Of a stretch of DNA of 64,000 nucleotides, positions 1 through 9,608 are shown piece by piece. Origin of the DNA: Blastopirellula marina (GTDB lineage Bacteria; Planctomycetota; Planctomycetia; Pirellulales; Pirellulaceae); assembly GCF_002967715.1 (NCBI RefSeq), contig NZ_PUIA01000081.1, forward strand, positions 245,668-309,667. Reading direction: 5' to 3'. The translations under genes were made by a program, and so were the position numbers. How positions within the stretch are numbered: position 1 is the first letter of the stretch; each line of letters starts with the position of its first letter. Below the pieces are notes generated by a model that was not told the DNA's origin, ran no database searches, and saw only the letters and a program-made list of their open reading frames with translations.

Positions 1-413
1 TCGCTACCACCTAGAATCGGCACACCGGCCTGCTTGGCCACGTTACGGGCAGCCGTCTTGTCGCCGAGCATCTCCAAGCAGTGCTTCGAAGGTCCGACGA
101 AGACGATGCCGTTCTTTTCGCACGCATCGGCCAGGTCGGGGTTTTCCGACATGAAGCCGTAGCCAGGGTGAATAGCATCGATGTCGTATGTCTTGCACAG
201 ATGAATCACGCCGGGGATATCGAGATAAGCCCGGACCGGCTCCCCTTCCTGTCCAATCAGATAGGCTTCGTCCGCTTTGAATCGATGCAGCGCGAAGCGA
301 TCTTCGTACGAATACATGCCGACCGTCCGGATCCCCAGTTCGTGGGCACTGCGGAAGATACGGATGGCAATTTCACTACGGTTGGCAGCCAGGAGCTTGG
401 TGATTTTCTTCAT
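1..413 (-). CDS. pyc: Pyruvate carboxylase, N-terminal part (runs off the window)
   Basis: This is the first 137 codons of a biotin-dependent carboxylase that makes oxaloacetate from pyruvate and bicarbonate using ATP. The translation begins MKKITKLLAANRSEIAIRIF and continues with RFALHRFKADEAYLIG and AIHPGYGFMSENPDLA, the typical start of the biotin carboxylase domain. The RFALHRFKADEAY stretch fits pyruvate carboxylase better than AccC of acetyl-CoA carboxylase. The ATG at 411-413 matches the family start. The ATP-grasp core, carboxyltransferase and biotinyl domains lie outside the window, so a stand-alone biotin carboxylase subunit cannot be fully excluded. Confidence 0.85.
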   Translation of the reverse strand, partial: MKKITKLLAANRSEIAIRIFRSAHELGIRTVGMYSYEDRFALHRFKADEAYLIGQEGEPVRAYLDIPGVIHLCKTYDIDAIHPGYGFMSENPDLADACEKNGIVFVGPSKHCLEMLGDKTAARNVAKQAGVPILGGS

Positions 414-611
414 AGTCGGCCGTATTGAACACGCGGCTGCCCACAGATGGGGAAGCCAGACGGGAGAGTTGCTGTGGGGTAAAGCCAGCCAGTATACCAG
501 ATTGTAGGCGGAAGAAACGAGCGCAAGTCGGTCAACAATTTGATCAAATCGGACATGCGACGAGACAGCATACAGCGATTATGCGGGGGATTCGAGATTG
601 GCTGGGCGCAT

Positions 612-643
612 AAAAAAGAGAACGAGCTGGCCCACTCGTTCTC
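612..643 (-). terminator. Rho-independent terminator after phoB
   Basis: On the minus strand a 9-bp stem (GAGAACGAG at 643-635 pairing with CTCGTTCTC at 626-618) is followed directly by six T residues (617-612). It lies about 40 bases after the phoB stop and ends the pho operon. Confidence 0.85.
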
Positions 644-683
644 TGGCTGTTTGTCGCGATACCGCATCGGATCGACCGGCGAA

Positions 684-1445
684 TTACATGCGCGAGCTGC
701 TGGCCGGCTCAGCGTAGTCTTCGTCGGCTTCGGAATCGTCGGTGGTGTGGACGGCACCTGGGTCGCGGAAGCGATAGCCGACCCCACGCACGGTTTCAAT
801 CAGGTCGGCGAACTCGGCCATCTTGCGGCGGAGGGCTCGCACGTGCACGTCGATCGTGCGTTCCATCACGACGGTGTCTTCACCCAAAGCAGCGTCGATC
901 AGTTCCGAGCGATCGAACACTCGGCCTGGCTGTCGTGTGAGCGTTTCCAGCAGGCGGAATTCGCTGCGGGTCAGTTGCAGCGGTTTACCATGCACGGTGG
1001 CACGGTGACGGCGACGGTCGATGGTCACCCCTTGGCTGGCGACCACGTCGGTGGTGGTGGCTTCGGTGCCGCGGCGGCGACGTTCAAGGGCCTTGATGCG
1101 TTCCAGTAGAACCTTCACGCTGAACGGCTTGGTGACGTAATCGTCGGCACCCAGCGAGAAGCCGATCAACTGATCCGACTCTTCGGCCTTGGCCGTCAGC
1201 ATCAGCACCATGATGTCTTTGGTAGCTGGATCGGCTCGCAGGCGGCGGCAGACTTCCAAACCGTCGACTACCGGCAGCATCAGGTCCAGGATTACCATGT
1301 CAGGCGTCTTCACTTGCGCCTGGGTCAAACCATCCTGACCATCGTAGGCGGAGAGCACCTCGTAGCCGGCCTGACGTACGTTGTATGCCAACACGTCGGC
1401 TAAGGCTCGGTCGTCTTCGACAATCAGAATTTTCATGCGGGCCAT
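684..1445 (-). CDS. phoB: Phosphate regulon response regulator PhoB (OmpR family)
   Basis: A 253-aa two-component response regulator. The receiver domain (about residues 3-120) has the acidic cluster VEDD, the phospho-acceptor Asp54 in VILDLMLP and the conserved Lys in LTAKAEE. The C-terminal winged-helix domain (about 140-230) contains SEFRLLETLTRQPGRVFDR and ends VRGVGYRF, typical of the PhoB/OmpR group. It probably binds Pho boxes when phosphorylated by the PhoR-like kinase encoded upstream. The reading frame is open to a TTG at 1457, but ATG at 1445 or ATG at 1436 (MKILIVEDD) is the more natural start. The PhoB assignment comes mainly from the adjacent phoU and phoR. Confidence 0.88.
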   Translation of the reverse strand: MARMKILIVEDDRALADVLAYNVRQAGYEVLSAYDGQDGLTQAQVKTPDMVILDLMLPVVDGLEVCRRLRADPATKDIMVLMLTAKAEESDQLIGFSLGADDYVTKPFSVKVLLERIKALERRRRGTEATTTDVVASQGVTIDRRRHRATVHGKPLQLTRSEFRLLETLTRQPGRVFDRSELIDAALGEDTVVMERTIDVHVRALRRKMAEFADLIETVRGVGYRFRDPGAVHTTDDSEADEDYAEPASSSRM

Positions 1446-1480
1446 GTCTAGGTCCAATTTACTAAAACAAAAAAAGGGTG

Positions 1481-2170
1481 TTACTCACGTGTCATGTAGC
1501 CAGTATCGGAGCCGCCGGAATAGCGGTGCCGTACGATGACTCCTTCGACCATATAAATCACGTCGTCGGCAATATTGACGGCGTGGTCTGAAATGCGTTC
1601 GATGTGTCGGCTGGCCGAAAAGCAATGCAATGCCGGGACGACTTGATCGGGGCGATCACGCATCACCTTTTGCAGCTCTTCGATCACTTCGCGATTCATG
1701 CGATCGACCTGGGCATCCATCGCGCCCACTCGGGCAGCCGCGGCACAGTCCATGTTGACGAATGAATCGAGAACGTCTGACACCATCCCTTTGGTCATTT
1801 CAACCATGCGGGCCAGACGTGTCGGTATGACAAACGTGGGGTATTCGATCACGCTCTTGGCTCGTTCGGCCAGGTTCACCGTGAGATCCGCCATCCGTTC
1901 CAGGTCGTTGTTCACTTTCAGAACGGTCGCAATGCGTCGCAGATCGACGGCGACCGGTTGATGCAGTGCTAGAGCTTTGAGGCATTCTTCTTCGATCTGC
2001 ACTTCCCGTTCGTCGACGATGATGTCGATATCGATCACCTCGTCGGCGATGTGCGGGTTGCGTTCAAAGAGTGCCCGGGTTGCCTTCTCCAGCATTTCTT
2101 CGACTACCCCAGAGAGCGACAGCACCTCGTGATGGAGATGATCGAGATCGCGCTGCAGATGGAGAGGCAT
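1481..2170 (-). CDS. phoU: Phosphate signalling protein PhoU
   Basis: A 229-aa all-helical cytoplasmic protein with two PhoU repeats. Each repeat carries the metal-site motif: NNDLERMADLTVNLAE near residue 90 and ASRHIERISDHAVNIADDV near residue 195. PhoU couples the Pst transporter to the PhoR kinase and dampens the Pho response when phosphate is plentiful. The gene lies between phoR and phoB on the same strand, but no pst genes are in view. The phoR-phoU gap of 156 bases contains Pho-box-like repeats, so phoU-phoB may have their own phosphate-responsive promoter. Confidence 0.92.
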   Translation of the reverse strand: MPLHLQRDLDHLHHEVLSLSGVVEEMLEKATRALFERNPHIADEVIDIDIIVDEREVQIEEECLKALALHQPVAVDLRRIATVLKVNNDLERMADLTVNLAERAKSVIEYPTFVIPTRLARMVEMTKGMVSDVLDSFVNMDCAAAARVGAMDAQVDRMNREVIEELQKVMRDRPDQVVPALHCFSASRHIERISDHAVNIADDVIYMVEGVIVRHRYSGGSDTGYMTRE

Positions 2171-2287
2171 CGTGTCTTGTCGAGTAATTCGTAAGGCTAA
2201 GGTGAGCTCGGCTCCGCCGGCGTCGGATCGAAAGTGAGGACCTTGTAGCGATTTGGCGCTGAAATAAGGTGCTTTCGATGAACCTTA

Positions 2288-2330
2288 TGTTAACCCCGAA
2301 TTGTTAAGGCAATGTAAACACAATTGTTAA
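2288..2330 (-). promoter_or_regulatory. Putative Pho box (TTAACA-type direct repeats) upstream of phoU
   Basis: The minus strand has four hexamers, TTAACA, TTTACA, TTAACA and TTAACA, at plus positions 2325-2330, 2313-2318, 2302-2307 and 2288-2293. Their starts are 12, 11 and 14 bases apart. TT(A/T/C)ACA-type repeats at about 11-bp spacing are the known PhoP/PhoB box pattern of Bacillus. The array overlaps the phoR stop codon and sits about 118 bases before the phoU start. Function is inferred. Confidence 0.5.
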
Positions 2331-4114
2331 TTTGTAAGAACGCGGCTTCTTTTTAGGCGAACTGTGAAGACGGACCCCTCACCTGGGGCACTATCAAGCT
2401 CGACGCTACCCCCAAACGAACCAGCCAGGTGCTTCACAATCGAAAGCCCCAAGCCGGTGCCTCCCATTTCGCGGGAGCGGGCCTTATCGACGCGAAAGAA
2501 GCGTTCGAAGATCCGATCCTGGGCTTCTTGGGGGATGCCGATGCCATGGTCCTGCACCGAGATGGCCACCTGATCCCCTTCGGTTTTCCAGCGAACGAGT
2601 ACGTCGCCAGGCATGCCAGAGTACTTCACGGCGTTATCGACCAGGTTCCCGACGATGGTCCGCAGCCCTTCCTCGTCGGCCCTGACATACACTTCGTCAT
2701 CCTCGGCCGTTTCGACCACCAGGCGAATGTCCTTTGCGGCGGCTTTATCGCGTAGCGAATCGACACTCCACTGGGCGATGTCGGCGACGTTGACGTCGGT
2801 AATATCGAAGACTTCCTGTCCTGCTTCCACGCGGGCCAGTTGCAGCATGTCCATGATCAGGTCGTGCAGACGATCGCTTTGATCGGTGATCTGACCGAGG
2901 AAGTAGTCGCGGTTCTCAGCATCGTCCACGGCTCCCATGTGCAGCGTTTCAGCATACGCGCGAATCGCGGCCAGGGGTGTTTTCAGTTCGTGCGAAACGT
3001 TGGCGACAAACTCGCGACGCAGGTTTTCCAACCGGCGAAGTTCAGTCATATCGTGCAGCACAAGCACCACGCCTGGGCAGGGATCGCCGGGCAGGCAGTT
3101 GGCCTGGATATTGATGACGCGGCGAAACGGGGACGAGACCTCGAACTCGGTCGAGCACGCCTCGCCGGTCGACATGGCCTGCTGGACCGATTGGTCGAGA
3201 GCGCGAATGCGGGTGATTTCGATCAACGGTCGGCCTTCGACGCGATCGGCTCGAATACCCAGCAGCCGTCGCACGGCCTGGTTAGCCAGCAGCACGACGC
3301 GGTCGGCGTTCACGGCCAACACCCCTTCGACCATGCTTCCCAGTACGGTTTCAATACGGTTGGCTTGATCGCGGAGAGCCGTTTCGCGCTGCGTTACGGC
3401 AAGGGCCATCGCTTGGAAATGCCGTACTAGTTGTCCCAGTTCATCGCGAGACGAGTTCCAAAGGTGCTTCATCTCTCCGTTTTCGGCCAGGGCATCGCAG
3501 GCCTCGGTCAGATCGATGACCGGATCGACGGCTTTGGTTTCGACAATGCGGGTAAGAACGATGCCTGCGATGATGGTCCCGAAGGCGATGCATCCTACCA
3601 CCAGAGCAATCGCTTCGGACGAACTAGCGAGATTGGTCTTGGGGGTTCCGGCCCGGACAAACGCAATCGTGTTTCCGTCGTGAACAACCCGCTGAGCGAC
3701 CAGGATCATGGTTACTTCTTGATCGGCGAGCAAACGTTCGGCGTAGCCAAAGTTACGCTGATCGGCATCGCGGAACTCGCTGAGATCGCGTTGATTTTCC
3801 ATCCGACGGGGAGGATACAGCGAGTCGGCCAGAACGCGGCCTCCATCACTGATAATGGTCAGGTACAGCCCCGATTCGGCGGCATAGCGTTTGACGTGAC
3901 GTTGAAGCAGGTCTTCGTCGAGCAGGTCGGGCTCTTTCTCGTTCAGCACGCTGGCCTTCACCAGCTGGACTGCCGTTTCAAGATTGCGAATTCTCTCCTG
4001 ACGAATCGCGGCCTGCCGCTCTCGCCCGGCAGCCCAAGTCATAGCGACCAGGGTCACAAAGCTCAATGCGACCACCATCAGTAAGATGTATGTTCCTATG
4101 CGTGACCGTACCAT
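2327..4114 (-). CDS. phoR: Phosphate regulon sensor histidine kinase PhoR
   Basis: A 595-aa membrane histidine kinase. Transmembrane helix 1 is at about 8-28, an extracytoplasmic region follows, and helix 2 is at about 168-192. Next come a HAMP-like linker, a PAS domain (about 250-350), the HisKA domain with phospho-acceptor His375 in NVSHELKTPLAAIR, and an HATPase domain with N box NLVDNAVKYS, G1 DHGIGIP and G2 GGTGLGLSIVKHL. The architecture matches PhoR. It is the first gene of the phoR-phoU-phoB group and probably phosphorylates PhoB. No phosphate-binding motif is known for such sensors, so specificity is taken from context. Confidence 0.88.
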   Translation of the reverse strand: MVRSRIGTYILLMVVALSFVTLVAMTWAAGRERQAAIRQERIRNLETAVQLVKASVLNEKEPDLLDEDLLQRHVKRYAAESGLYLTIISDGGRVLADSLYPPRRMENQRDLSEFRDADQRNFGYAERLLADQEVTMILVAQRVVHDGNTIAFVRAGTPKTNLASSSEAIALVVGCIAFGTIIAGIVLTRIVETKAVDPVIDLTEACDALAENGEMKHLWNSSRDELGQLVRHFQAMALAVTQRETALRDQANRIETVLGSMVEGVLAVNADRVVLLANQAVRRLLGIRADRVEGRPLIEITRIRALDQSVQQAMSTGEACSTEFEVSSPFRRVINIQANCLPGDPCPGVVLVLHDMTELRRLENLRREFVANVSHELKTPLAAIRAYAETLHMGAVDDAENRDYFLGQITDQSDRLHDLIMDMLQLARVEAGQEVFDITDVNVADIAQWSVDSLRDKAAAKDIRLVVETAEDDEVYVRADEEGLRTIVGNLVDNAVKYSGMPGDVLVRWKTEGDQVAISVQDHGIGIPQEAQDRIFERFFRVDKARSREMGGTGLGLSIVKHLAGSFGGSVELDSAPGEGSVFTVRLKRSRVLTN

Positions 4115-4242
4115 GGAGTCTCGTCAGTAATCATCCCTGCGAAAAAGTTGCCATCCTGTATCATAAAAAGGACTTGGCATTTCAGCAGGGTGCAAATGAG
4201 CCTGTTTTCATGAAGTTCCATTCATAATTGATCGGGAAAAGG

Positions 4243-4277
4243 AAAAAGGGCGAGCCAAGCGGCCCGCCCTCTTTTTT
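4243..4277 (-). terminator. Bidirectional terminator hairpin
   Basis: A 9-bp GC-rich stem (4248-4256 with 4261-4269, loop AAGC) is flanked by T-runs on both strands: five Ts on the minus strand (4247-4243) and seven on the plus strand (4271-4277). It lies just after the oxidoreductase stop on the minus strand. Confidence 0.85.
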
Positions 4278-4304
4278 TCTGCGAATACTGTGAGCACCAA
4301 CAAC

Positions 4305-5693
4305 TTAGATGGTGATCGTTTCGCCTGGCATCGGAACGACGTAAGGCGACTGTTCGCGTTGCTTTTCGGCGGCTTCCGGATTTGGCTTGACCGGTGCTTC
4401 GTCGTCCATCTTGGTCAACTTGTCGAAGTCGGCCAAAGCGATTTCCGAGTTCAAAGCGTCCTGGTACTTCAGAACCTGACCACCCTTGCCGCTGTGACCA
4501 CCGGAGTAGGTAGCCATACGACCGAAGATTGCGGTCATGGTGCTGTGAGCGCCGTAATCGCCTTCGTTAGGACGTTCGCCCTTTCGCAGCGAAGCGAACA
4601 GGTCGTGGTGTTCTTCCTGGTGACCACCACGGCCCCCTTGGCCGTAGCTCCAAGCCAGATCACCCTTAGCGTCGTAGATTTTGCCGCCACTGATGTCGGC
4701 ATAACCCTTCGAGCCGTGGGCATGTTCCGAAACGCTGTTCCAGCAGCCAGGAATGTGGCGGCAGGCGCTCAGCATCTTCGTACCGTTGGGGTAGGTGAAT
4801 TCGATCATATGGTGATCGTAGATTTCACCATTGTCGGCACCCTTACGAACCTGACGACCACCCTGGCCTTCAGCCGTTTCCGGTGGACCATCCATCAACC
4901 AGTTGATGACGTCGAGGTTGTGGATGTGCTGTTCAACGATATGGTCGCCGCACAGCCAGTTGAAGTAGTACCAGTTACGCATTTGGTATTCGAGTTCGGT
5001 CTGCGAAGCAGAACGGTTACGAGTCCAAACGCCCCCCGAGTTCCAGTAGGCTCGGCAGAAGATGATGTCGCCGATCGCACCGTCCTTCAGGCGGTTGATC
5101 GTTTCGACGTAGGCCTTTTCATGGTGACGCTGCAGACCAACGGCGACGGCCAGGTTCTTTTCCTTGGCGATCTTGTTGGCTTCCAACACGCGGCGAATAC
5201 CAGGAGCGTCGGTAGCGACTGGCTTTTCCATGAAGATGTGCTTGCCAGCGTTCACTGCAGTTTCGAAGTGCAGCGGACGGAAACCAGGTGCGGTGGCCAG
5301 GATCACAAGATCGCAATCGGAATCGATCACCTTCTTGTAGGCGTCGAAACCAACGAACTGACGATCTTCCGGCACGTCGATTTGCTTGGCGTGACGGCTC
5401 TTCAGCGAACGGAGGCTCTGCTGCAGACGATCTTCAAAGACGTCGCCCATGGCCACCAGTTTGGTGTCGCCTTCGGTGTTCATCGCTTGATCGGCAGCAC
5501 CGGTACCGCGACCACCACAGCCAACCAGGCCGATCTTGATTTGATCGCTACCGAAAGCGTGAGCGCTCTGGGCGATGCTCAACGTCCCAGCAATCGCACC
5601 ACCGGCGACCAGCATGGACGAACCAGTCTTGATGAAGTCGCGCCGCGAAGGCTGAGCTGCATCGTTCTTATTCTTTGAATCTTTCTTAGACAT
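4305..5693 (-). CDS. Tat-exported Gfo/Idh/MocA family oxidoreductase
   Basis: A 462-aa NAD(P)-dependent dehydrogenase-type protein. Residues about 14-48 are a Tat signal (SRRDFIKTG, then a hydrophobic stretch ending SAHAF). The Rossmann motif IKIGLVGCGGRGTGAA follows, and the family motif MEKPVATDAPGIRR lies near residue 155, whose EKP lysine is the usual catalytic residue. Such Tat-exported forms are very abundant in planctomycetes and are thought to act on sugars or polyols in the periplasm; the substrate is unknown. A GGAGAG Shine-Dalgarno sequence precedes the ATG. The gene is monocistronic between a terminator hairpin and the divergent apbE gene. Confidence 0.9.
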   Translation of the reverse strand: MSKKDSKNKNDAAQPSRRDFIKTGSSMLVAGGAIAGTLSIAQSAHAFGSDQIKIGLVGCGGRGTGAADQAMNTEGDTKLVAMGDVFEDRLQQSLRSLKSRHAKQIDVPEDRQFVGFDAYKKVIDSDCDLVILATAPGFRPLHFETAVNAGKHIFMEKPVATDAPGIRRVLEANKIAKEKNLAVAVGLQRHHEKAYVETINRLKDGAIGDIIFCRAYWNSGGVWTRNRSASQTELEYQMRNWYYFNWLCGDHIVEQHIHNLDVINWLMDGPPETAEGQGGRQVRKGADNGEIYDHHMIEFTYPNGTKMLSACRHIPGCWNSVSEHAHGSKGYADISGGKIYDAKGDLAWSYGQGGRGGHQEEHHDLFASLRKGERPNEGDYGAHSTMTAIFGRMATYSGGHSGKGGQVLKYQDALNSEIALADFDKLTKMDDEAPVKPNPEAAEKQREQSPYVVPMPGETITI

Positions 5694-5881
5694 AGATGGA
5701 GACTCTCCAGTTAAGCGAAATATTAGATAGGGCGAGGTGGGAAATATTTAGACGTGCGTCGTACCATGAGGGTAAGCTTAAAGCATACTGGATTCTACGA
5801 AACGATTCAATTATTTACTGGCGAGATAAGGGCTTGCGTGAATTTATTTACTGCCTGCCTGGCCCATCTCGTGGAGCGATC

Positions 5882-6925
5882 ATGACGTTACCATTCTCAA
5901 AAGCGACCTTCGTCTGGGGGGCTATCTGCATCGTTTTCAGTGCGAGCGCCGCTCACTTGTGCGCCGACGAGGCTTCCCTTCTCTCGGTAACTCAGCCACA
6001 CATGGGAACAATCGTCCGCATAGTGGCCGACACCGATGATGCCCAGCTATTCCAGAAAGCGACCGACGAGGCCTTTGCCCGCGTACGCGCGATCGAGCAG
6101 ATTTGTAGCGATTATCGGAGTGATTCCGAAGTATTGCTGCTTTCCGAGAAATCTCCGACGCCTGAGCCAATTTCGGTCAGCGACGACCTGTGGAACGTCC
6201 TGACCCAGGCCCATACGGTCAATCGAGCGTCCAACGGTGCCTTCGACGTAACGGTTGGACCGCTCACCAAAGAGTGGCGACGCTTTCGGCGCCGCGGCCA
6301 GTTAGACCCGCTGCGAATCGAAGAAGTACGCACCGGCGTAGGTGCCCAGCACATGACGCTCGATGAAAAGAAGCACGCCGTGAGCCTGGGCGTCGGTGAC
6401 ATGCGAATCGATCTGGGGGGCATCGCCAAGGGTTATGCGATCGATGCAGCACTACAGGTGCTAACCCAGCACGGCATCACCCGAGCGCTGGTCGATGCCG
6501 GTGGAGACATTGCCGTGAGCGGTGCCCCGCGCGGGGAAGCTGGCTGGCGGGTAGGTATCGCCGGGCTCGATCCGAAGCAGCCGCCGATCCTGGTCGCTCA
6601 TATCTCGCAGTGTGCCGTCGCGACCTCTGGCGACGCGTTTCAATTCCTGGAACACGAAGGGAAGCGTTACTCGCATATTCTCGATCCGCGCACAGGCTAC
6701 GGTGTCGATCATCGGGGGACAGTCACCGTCTTCGCCCAAACAGCAACCACGGCCGATGCCTGGGCGTCGGCGATCAGCGTGCTTGGCCCCGCAGAGACCC
6801 CCCAGGTACTGGAGAAGGAGCCGGGCATTGCGACCTGGATGGAAGTGCTGATCGACGAGAAGCCGGTAACCTGGGCGAGCCCGAACCTGGGAACGTGGCT
6901 GAGCGAACACGGCCAGAAGAATTAG
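5882..6925 (+). CDS. apbE: FAD:protein FMN transferase (ApbE family)
   Basis: A 347-aa exported ApbE-type flavin transferase, which attaches FMN from FAD to a threonine of target proteins such as NqrB/C or RnfG subunits. The start is the ATG at 5882 (GGAG eight bases upstream), followed by a signal peptide ending near AHLCADE. Family motifs are PHMGTIVRI near residue 40, DLGGIAKGYAIDAA, VDAGGDIAVSG, YSHILDPRTGYGV and ADAWASAISVLGP. The frame is open further upstream to 5696, but the family start and signal peptide support 5882. No target flavoprotein is in the window. Confidence 0.9.
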   Translation: MTLPFSKATFVWGAICIVFSASAAHLCADEASLLSVTQPHMGTIVRIVADTDDAQLFQKATDEAFARVRAIEQICSDYRSDSEVLLLSEKSPTPEPISVSDDLWNVLTQAHTVNRASNGAFDVTVGPLTKEWRRFRRRGQLDPLRIEEVRTGVGAQHMTLDEKKHAVSLGVGDMRIDLGGIAKGYAIDAALQVLTQHGITRALVDAGGDIAVSGAPRGEAGWRVGIAGLDPKQPPILVAHISQCAVATSGDAFQFLEHEGKRYSHILDPRTGYGVDHRGTVTVFAQTATTADAWASAISVLGPAETPQVLEKEPGIATWMEVLIDEKPVTWASPNLGTWLSEHGQKN

Positions 6926-6933
6926 TTGCAGTC

Positions 6934-7461
6934 TTAGCCGATTGGCGCGAACACGGGGTCTTCGAGCGCTTGTTTCCAATACGCCAGAGTCCGCTCGGTG
7001 GCGCACTGCGACTGGATGGCCGATTGGCTTACGGCATCGTAGAACGCACGGGCTTCGCTCTCGAAGCCAAACAGTCGCATGCTGCGAATGGCCCGGGTGA
7101 TTCGCAGGTGATTATGGTTCATAGGGGAATGCCAGGCATCGCGATTGGCGGCCAGGCTGGGATCGGGGACGAACTGCCCCTCTTCATCGAGTTCAAACCC
7201 CAGGAAACGCCCGAACCGCGTGATCATCTCGTGCATGCGCTGCTGGGCGTCGATATTCTCGCGTAAGACATGAGCCGAATGCTCGTCCACCAAGGGGCAA
7301 TCGGGATTGACGCTCGACGTTTCATGCAGGGGAAACATCCACTGAATGATATCGTGATGCGATTCAAGCTCCCGGTCGGTCATCGCGATCATATCGAGAA
7401 CCGATCGACCGTGACTATCGGTTCCATCGTGGCAATAGAAATCGACAACGCGCGACGTCAT
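6934..7461 (-). CDS. OGFr-domain (opioid growth factor receptor-like) protein
   Basis: A 175-aa soluble protein resembling the conserved N-terminal domain of eukaryotic opioid growth factor receptor. The key stretch is LESHHDIIQWMFPLHETSS (about residues 32-50), followed by helical segments including LGFELDEEG and NHNHLRITRAIRSMRLFG. Bacterial members are widespread and of unknown biochemical function. It has a strong AAAGGAG ribosome-binding site. It lies between apbE (convergent) and the photolyase gene (divergent); OGFr-like genes are often seen near photolyase genes, but a role in light or DNA-damage response would be inference. Confidence 0.8.
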   Translation of the reverse strand: MTSRVVDFYCHDGTDSHGRSVLDMIAMTDRELESHHDIIQWMFPLHETSSVNPDCPLVDEHSAHVLRENIDAQQRMHEMITRFGRFLGFELDEEGQFVPDPSLAANRDAWHSPMNHNHLRITRAIRSMRLFGFESEARAFYDAVSQSAIQSQCATERTLAYWKQALEDPVFAPIG

Positions 7462-7605
7462 GCGGACTCTCCTTTATGCGAGGCGATTACCTGCTATTAA
7501 CGATAGGCGATTGTTGTCCCTTTGGCGAGAGAATTCGCTTGCGAGTTATGCGGTACGGGTTCCTGCGGTTCGCCCAGTTGGCAACTCGGCACTCAGGAAG
7601 ACCTC

Positions 7606-9153
7606 ATGCGACATCTGCTTCTAATACTCGGTGACCAACTCGACCGCAACTCGGCCCTGTTCGATGGCTACGATCCTGAGCAAGACTTGCTTTGGATGGC
7701 CGAGAACGATCACGAGATTACCTATGTCCCCAGTCACAAGCAGCGGATTGTCTTGTTTCTGTCGGCCATGCGTCACTTTCGCGACGAACTCAAAGACGCA
7801 GGCCGGCAGTTGCAGTATCACCAGTTGTTCGCCGACAAGCGGAAGGACTCTGGCAAGTCGTTCGGTGAGTTGCTCTCGCAGACGCTGAAAAAAGAGAAAC
7901 CCCAGGCGATTCGCGTCGTGCTGCCGGGTGACTATCGTGTGAAGCAGCTATTAGAAGAAACGGCGGCCGAGCACGACGTACCGATCGACTTTCTGCCGGA
8001 CGTTCACTTCTTCTGCACGGTGAATGAGTTCCATAAGTTCGCCAAGGGGCGGAAGTCGCTGTTGATGGAAACGTTCTATCGCCAGATGCGGAAAAAACAC
8101 GACATCTTGATGCGCGGCGACAAGCCGGTGGGGGGCACTTGGAACTACGATCACGACAACCGCGAGCCGTTCGGCAAAGAAGGGCCAAGCAACATTGGGA
8201 GGCCGACTTCGTTCTCGCACGATGAAATCACGAAAGAAGTTATTCAACTCGTCGAAGAGCGATTCGCCGACCACCCTGGCCAGATCGATACGTTCAACTT
8301 GCCAGTGACGCCGGGACAGGCGCGGCGGATGCTGGCCGACTTCGTCAAGTATCACCTCAACGGGTTTGGCAAATACGAAGACGCGATGTGGACGGATGAG
8401 CCATTTTTACACCACTCGCGGTTATCGACCAGCTTGAACCTGAAACTGCTCGATCCGCGGGAATGTGTGCAGGCCGCCGTCGAGGCGTACAAGGCAGGGA
8501 CCGCCCCGCTGGCAAGTGTGGAAGGTTTCGTGCGGCAGGTTCTCGGCTGGCGCGAGTTCATCCGCGGCGTCTATTGGACGCAGATGCCAGCGTACGCCGA
8601 GATGAATCACTTCGATCATCAAGCAGAGTTGCCATCGTTCTTCTGGGATGGCGAGACCGACATGCAGTGCATTCGCCAGTCCCTTTTGCACGTTTTGAAG
8701 TATGGCTATGTCCACCACATTCAGCGTCTGATGGTGCTGGGCAACTTCTCGCTGACGCTGGGGGTGCATCCCTACAAGTTTCACCAGTGGCACATGGCGA
8801 TGTACCTGGACGCGGTCGACTGGGTTTCGCTTCCCAATACGCTGGGGATGAGCCAGCATGGCGACGGGGGCATCGTGGGGACGAAGCCATACTGCTCGAC
8901 CGGTAACTATGTCGACAAGATGAGCAACTTCTGCCAAGGCTGCATCTACAACCACAAGAAGGCCGTGGGGGCAGAGGCATGCCCGCTCACGACCTTCTAT
9001 TGGGACTTTCTCGATCGACATTTTGACGAGCTTCAAAGCAACATGCGGATGAAGTTGCAGATGAAGCATGTCGAGCGAAAGAGAAACTCAGGTGAGATTG
9101 ACGACATTCGCAGTCATGCGAAGAAGCTCCGCCAAGACTGGCACGTTGATTAA
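7606..9153 (+). CDS. Cryptochrome/photolyase family protein (FeS-type, DPRP)
   Basis: A 515-aa member of the deoxyribodipyrimidine photolyase-related family, close to the (6-4) photolyase PhrB group. The start [19 protein letters not shown] with the following [19 protein letters not shown] is diagnostic. The C-terminal half has [10 protein letters not shown] and [12 protein letters not shown]. The cysteines in [19 protein letters not shown], plus a further Cys upstream (MQCIRQSLL), fit the four-Cys Fe-S cluster of this family. It should repair UV photoproducts using FAD and blue light. The ATG at 7606 has AGGAAG upstream and is preferred over the more upstream open frame. The 3' end overlaps the convergent lipoprotein gene by four bases. 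Confidence 0.9.
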   Translation: MRHLLLILGDQLDRNSALFDGYDPEQDLLWMAENDHEITYVPSHKQRIVLFLSAMRHFRDELKDAGRQLQYHQLFADKRKDSGKSFGELLSQTLKKEKPQAIRVVLPGDYRVKQLLEETAAEHDVPIDFLPDVHFFCTVNEFHKFAKGRKSLLMETFYRQMRKKHDILMRGDKPVGGTWNYDHDNREPFGKEGPSNIGRPTSFSHDEITKEVIQLVEERFADHPGQIDTFNLPVTPGQARRMLADFVKYHLNGFGKYEDAMWTDEPFLHHSRLSTSLNLKLLDPRECVQAAVEAYKAGTAPLASVEGFVRQVLGWREFIRGVYWTQMPAYAEMNHFDHQAELPSFFWDGETDMQCIRQSLLHVLKYGYVHHIQRLMVLGNFSLTLGVHPYKFHQWHMAMYLDAVDWVSLPNTLGMSQHGDGGIVGTKPYCSTGNYVDKMSNFCQGCIYNHKKAVGAEACPLTTFYWDFLDRHFDELQSNMRMKLQMKHVERKRNSGEIDDIRSHAKKLRQDWHVD

Positions 9154-9557
9154 AGATCGAAGTCGATTGTGTTGGCCGATTTCTCAACCGTCACTTTCTC
9201 GGGCCATGTGACTTCCTCGAATGGCAGCGAACGTTTTGCTCTTCCTCGCGTCGGTTCGCCGGGTGCCGCTGGCATGCCTGGGCCACCGTAAGAAATCTGT
9301 ACGCTGTGCTTGCCAACGATGGCACCGTTTTCACTTGCCGTAAAGCGAAGCGAATAGCGCCCATCGAGATCGCTCGTCGCGGACGATGGTCGTCCTGTTT
9401 CGGGAAAGAACGTTATGGTTGCGTCAGAAACGGGCTGACCATCTTTGGTTATCGTTCCAGCCACGGTTCCCAGGGCGATACCACTTCCACCAGAGCAACC
9501 GGCCAGCCCGACAACGATAATGGCTAACAGTAAACAACGAAGGTTTTTGCTAAGCAT
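9150..9557 (-). CDS. Small lipoprotein with carboxypeptidase-regulatory-like (Ig-like) fold
   Basis: A 135-aa predicted lipoprotein. The signal peptide ends in the lipobox VGLAGCS, then a beta-sandwich segment with [21 protein letters not shown] and [11 protein letters not shown], typical of carboxypeptidase regulatory-like domains. Planctomycetes often encode such short lipoproteins directly downstream of a DUF1559 gene, as here. The ATG at 9557 is chosen because a GAGGAG Shine-Dalgarno sequence lies 11 bases upstream; an in-frame ATG at 9575 would place that element inside the gene. Function is unknown; a surface or envelope role is likely. Confidence 0.8.
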   Translation of the reverse strand: MLSKNLRCLLLAIIVVGLAGCSGGSGIALGTVAGTITKDGQPVSDATITFFPETGRPSSATSDLDGRYSLRFTASENGAIVGKHSVQISYGGPGMPAAPGEPTRGRAKRSLPFEEVTWPEKVTVEKSANTIDFDL

Positions 9558-9608
9558 ATCTTCGACACTCCTCATGAAAATTTCAGATCGGATCCTAGGA
9601 ATAAGAAA

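Noticed and set aside
4115..4240. Pho box upstream of phoR
   Set aside because: No TTAACA- or CTGTCAT-type tandem repeats are visible there, unlike the phoR-phoU gap.
4290..5678. 462-codon plus-strand open frame
   Set aside because: It mirrors the Gfo/Idh oxidoreductase gene on the other strand, which has a Tat signal and family motifs.
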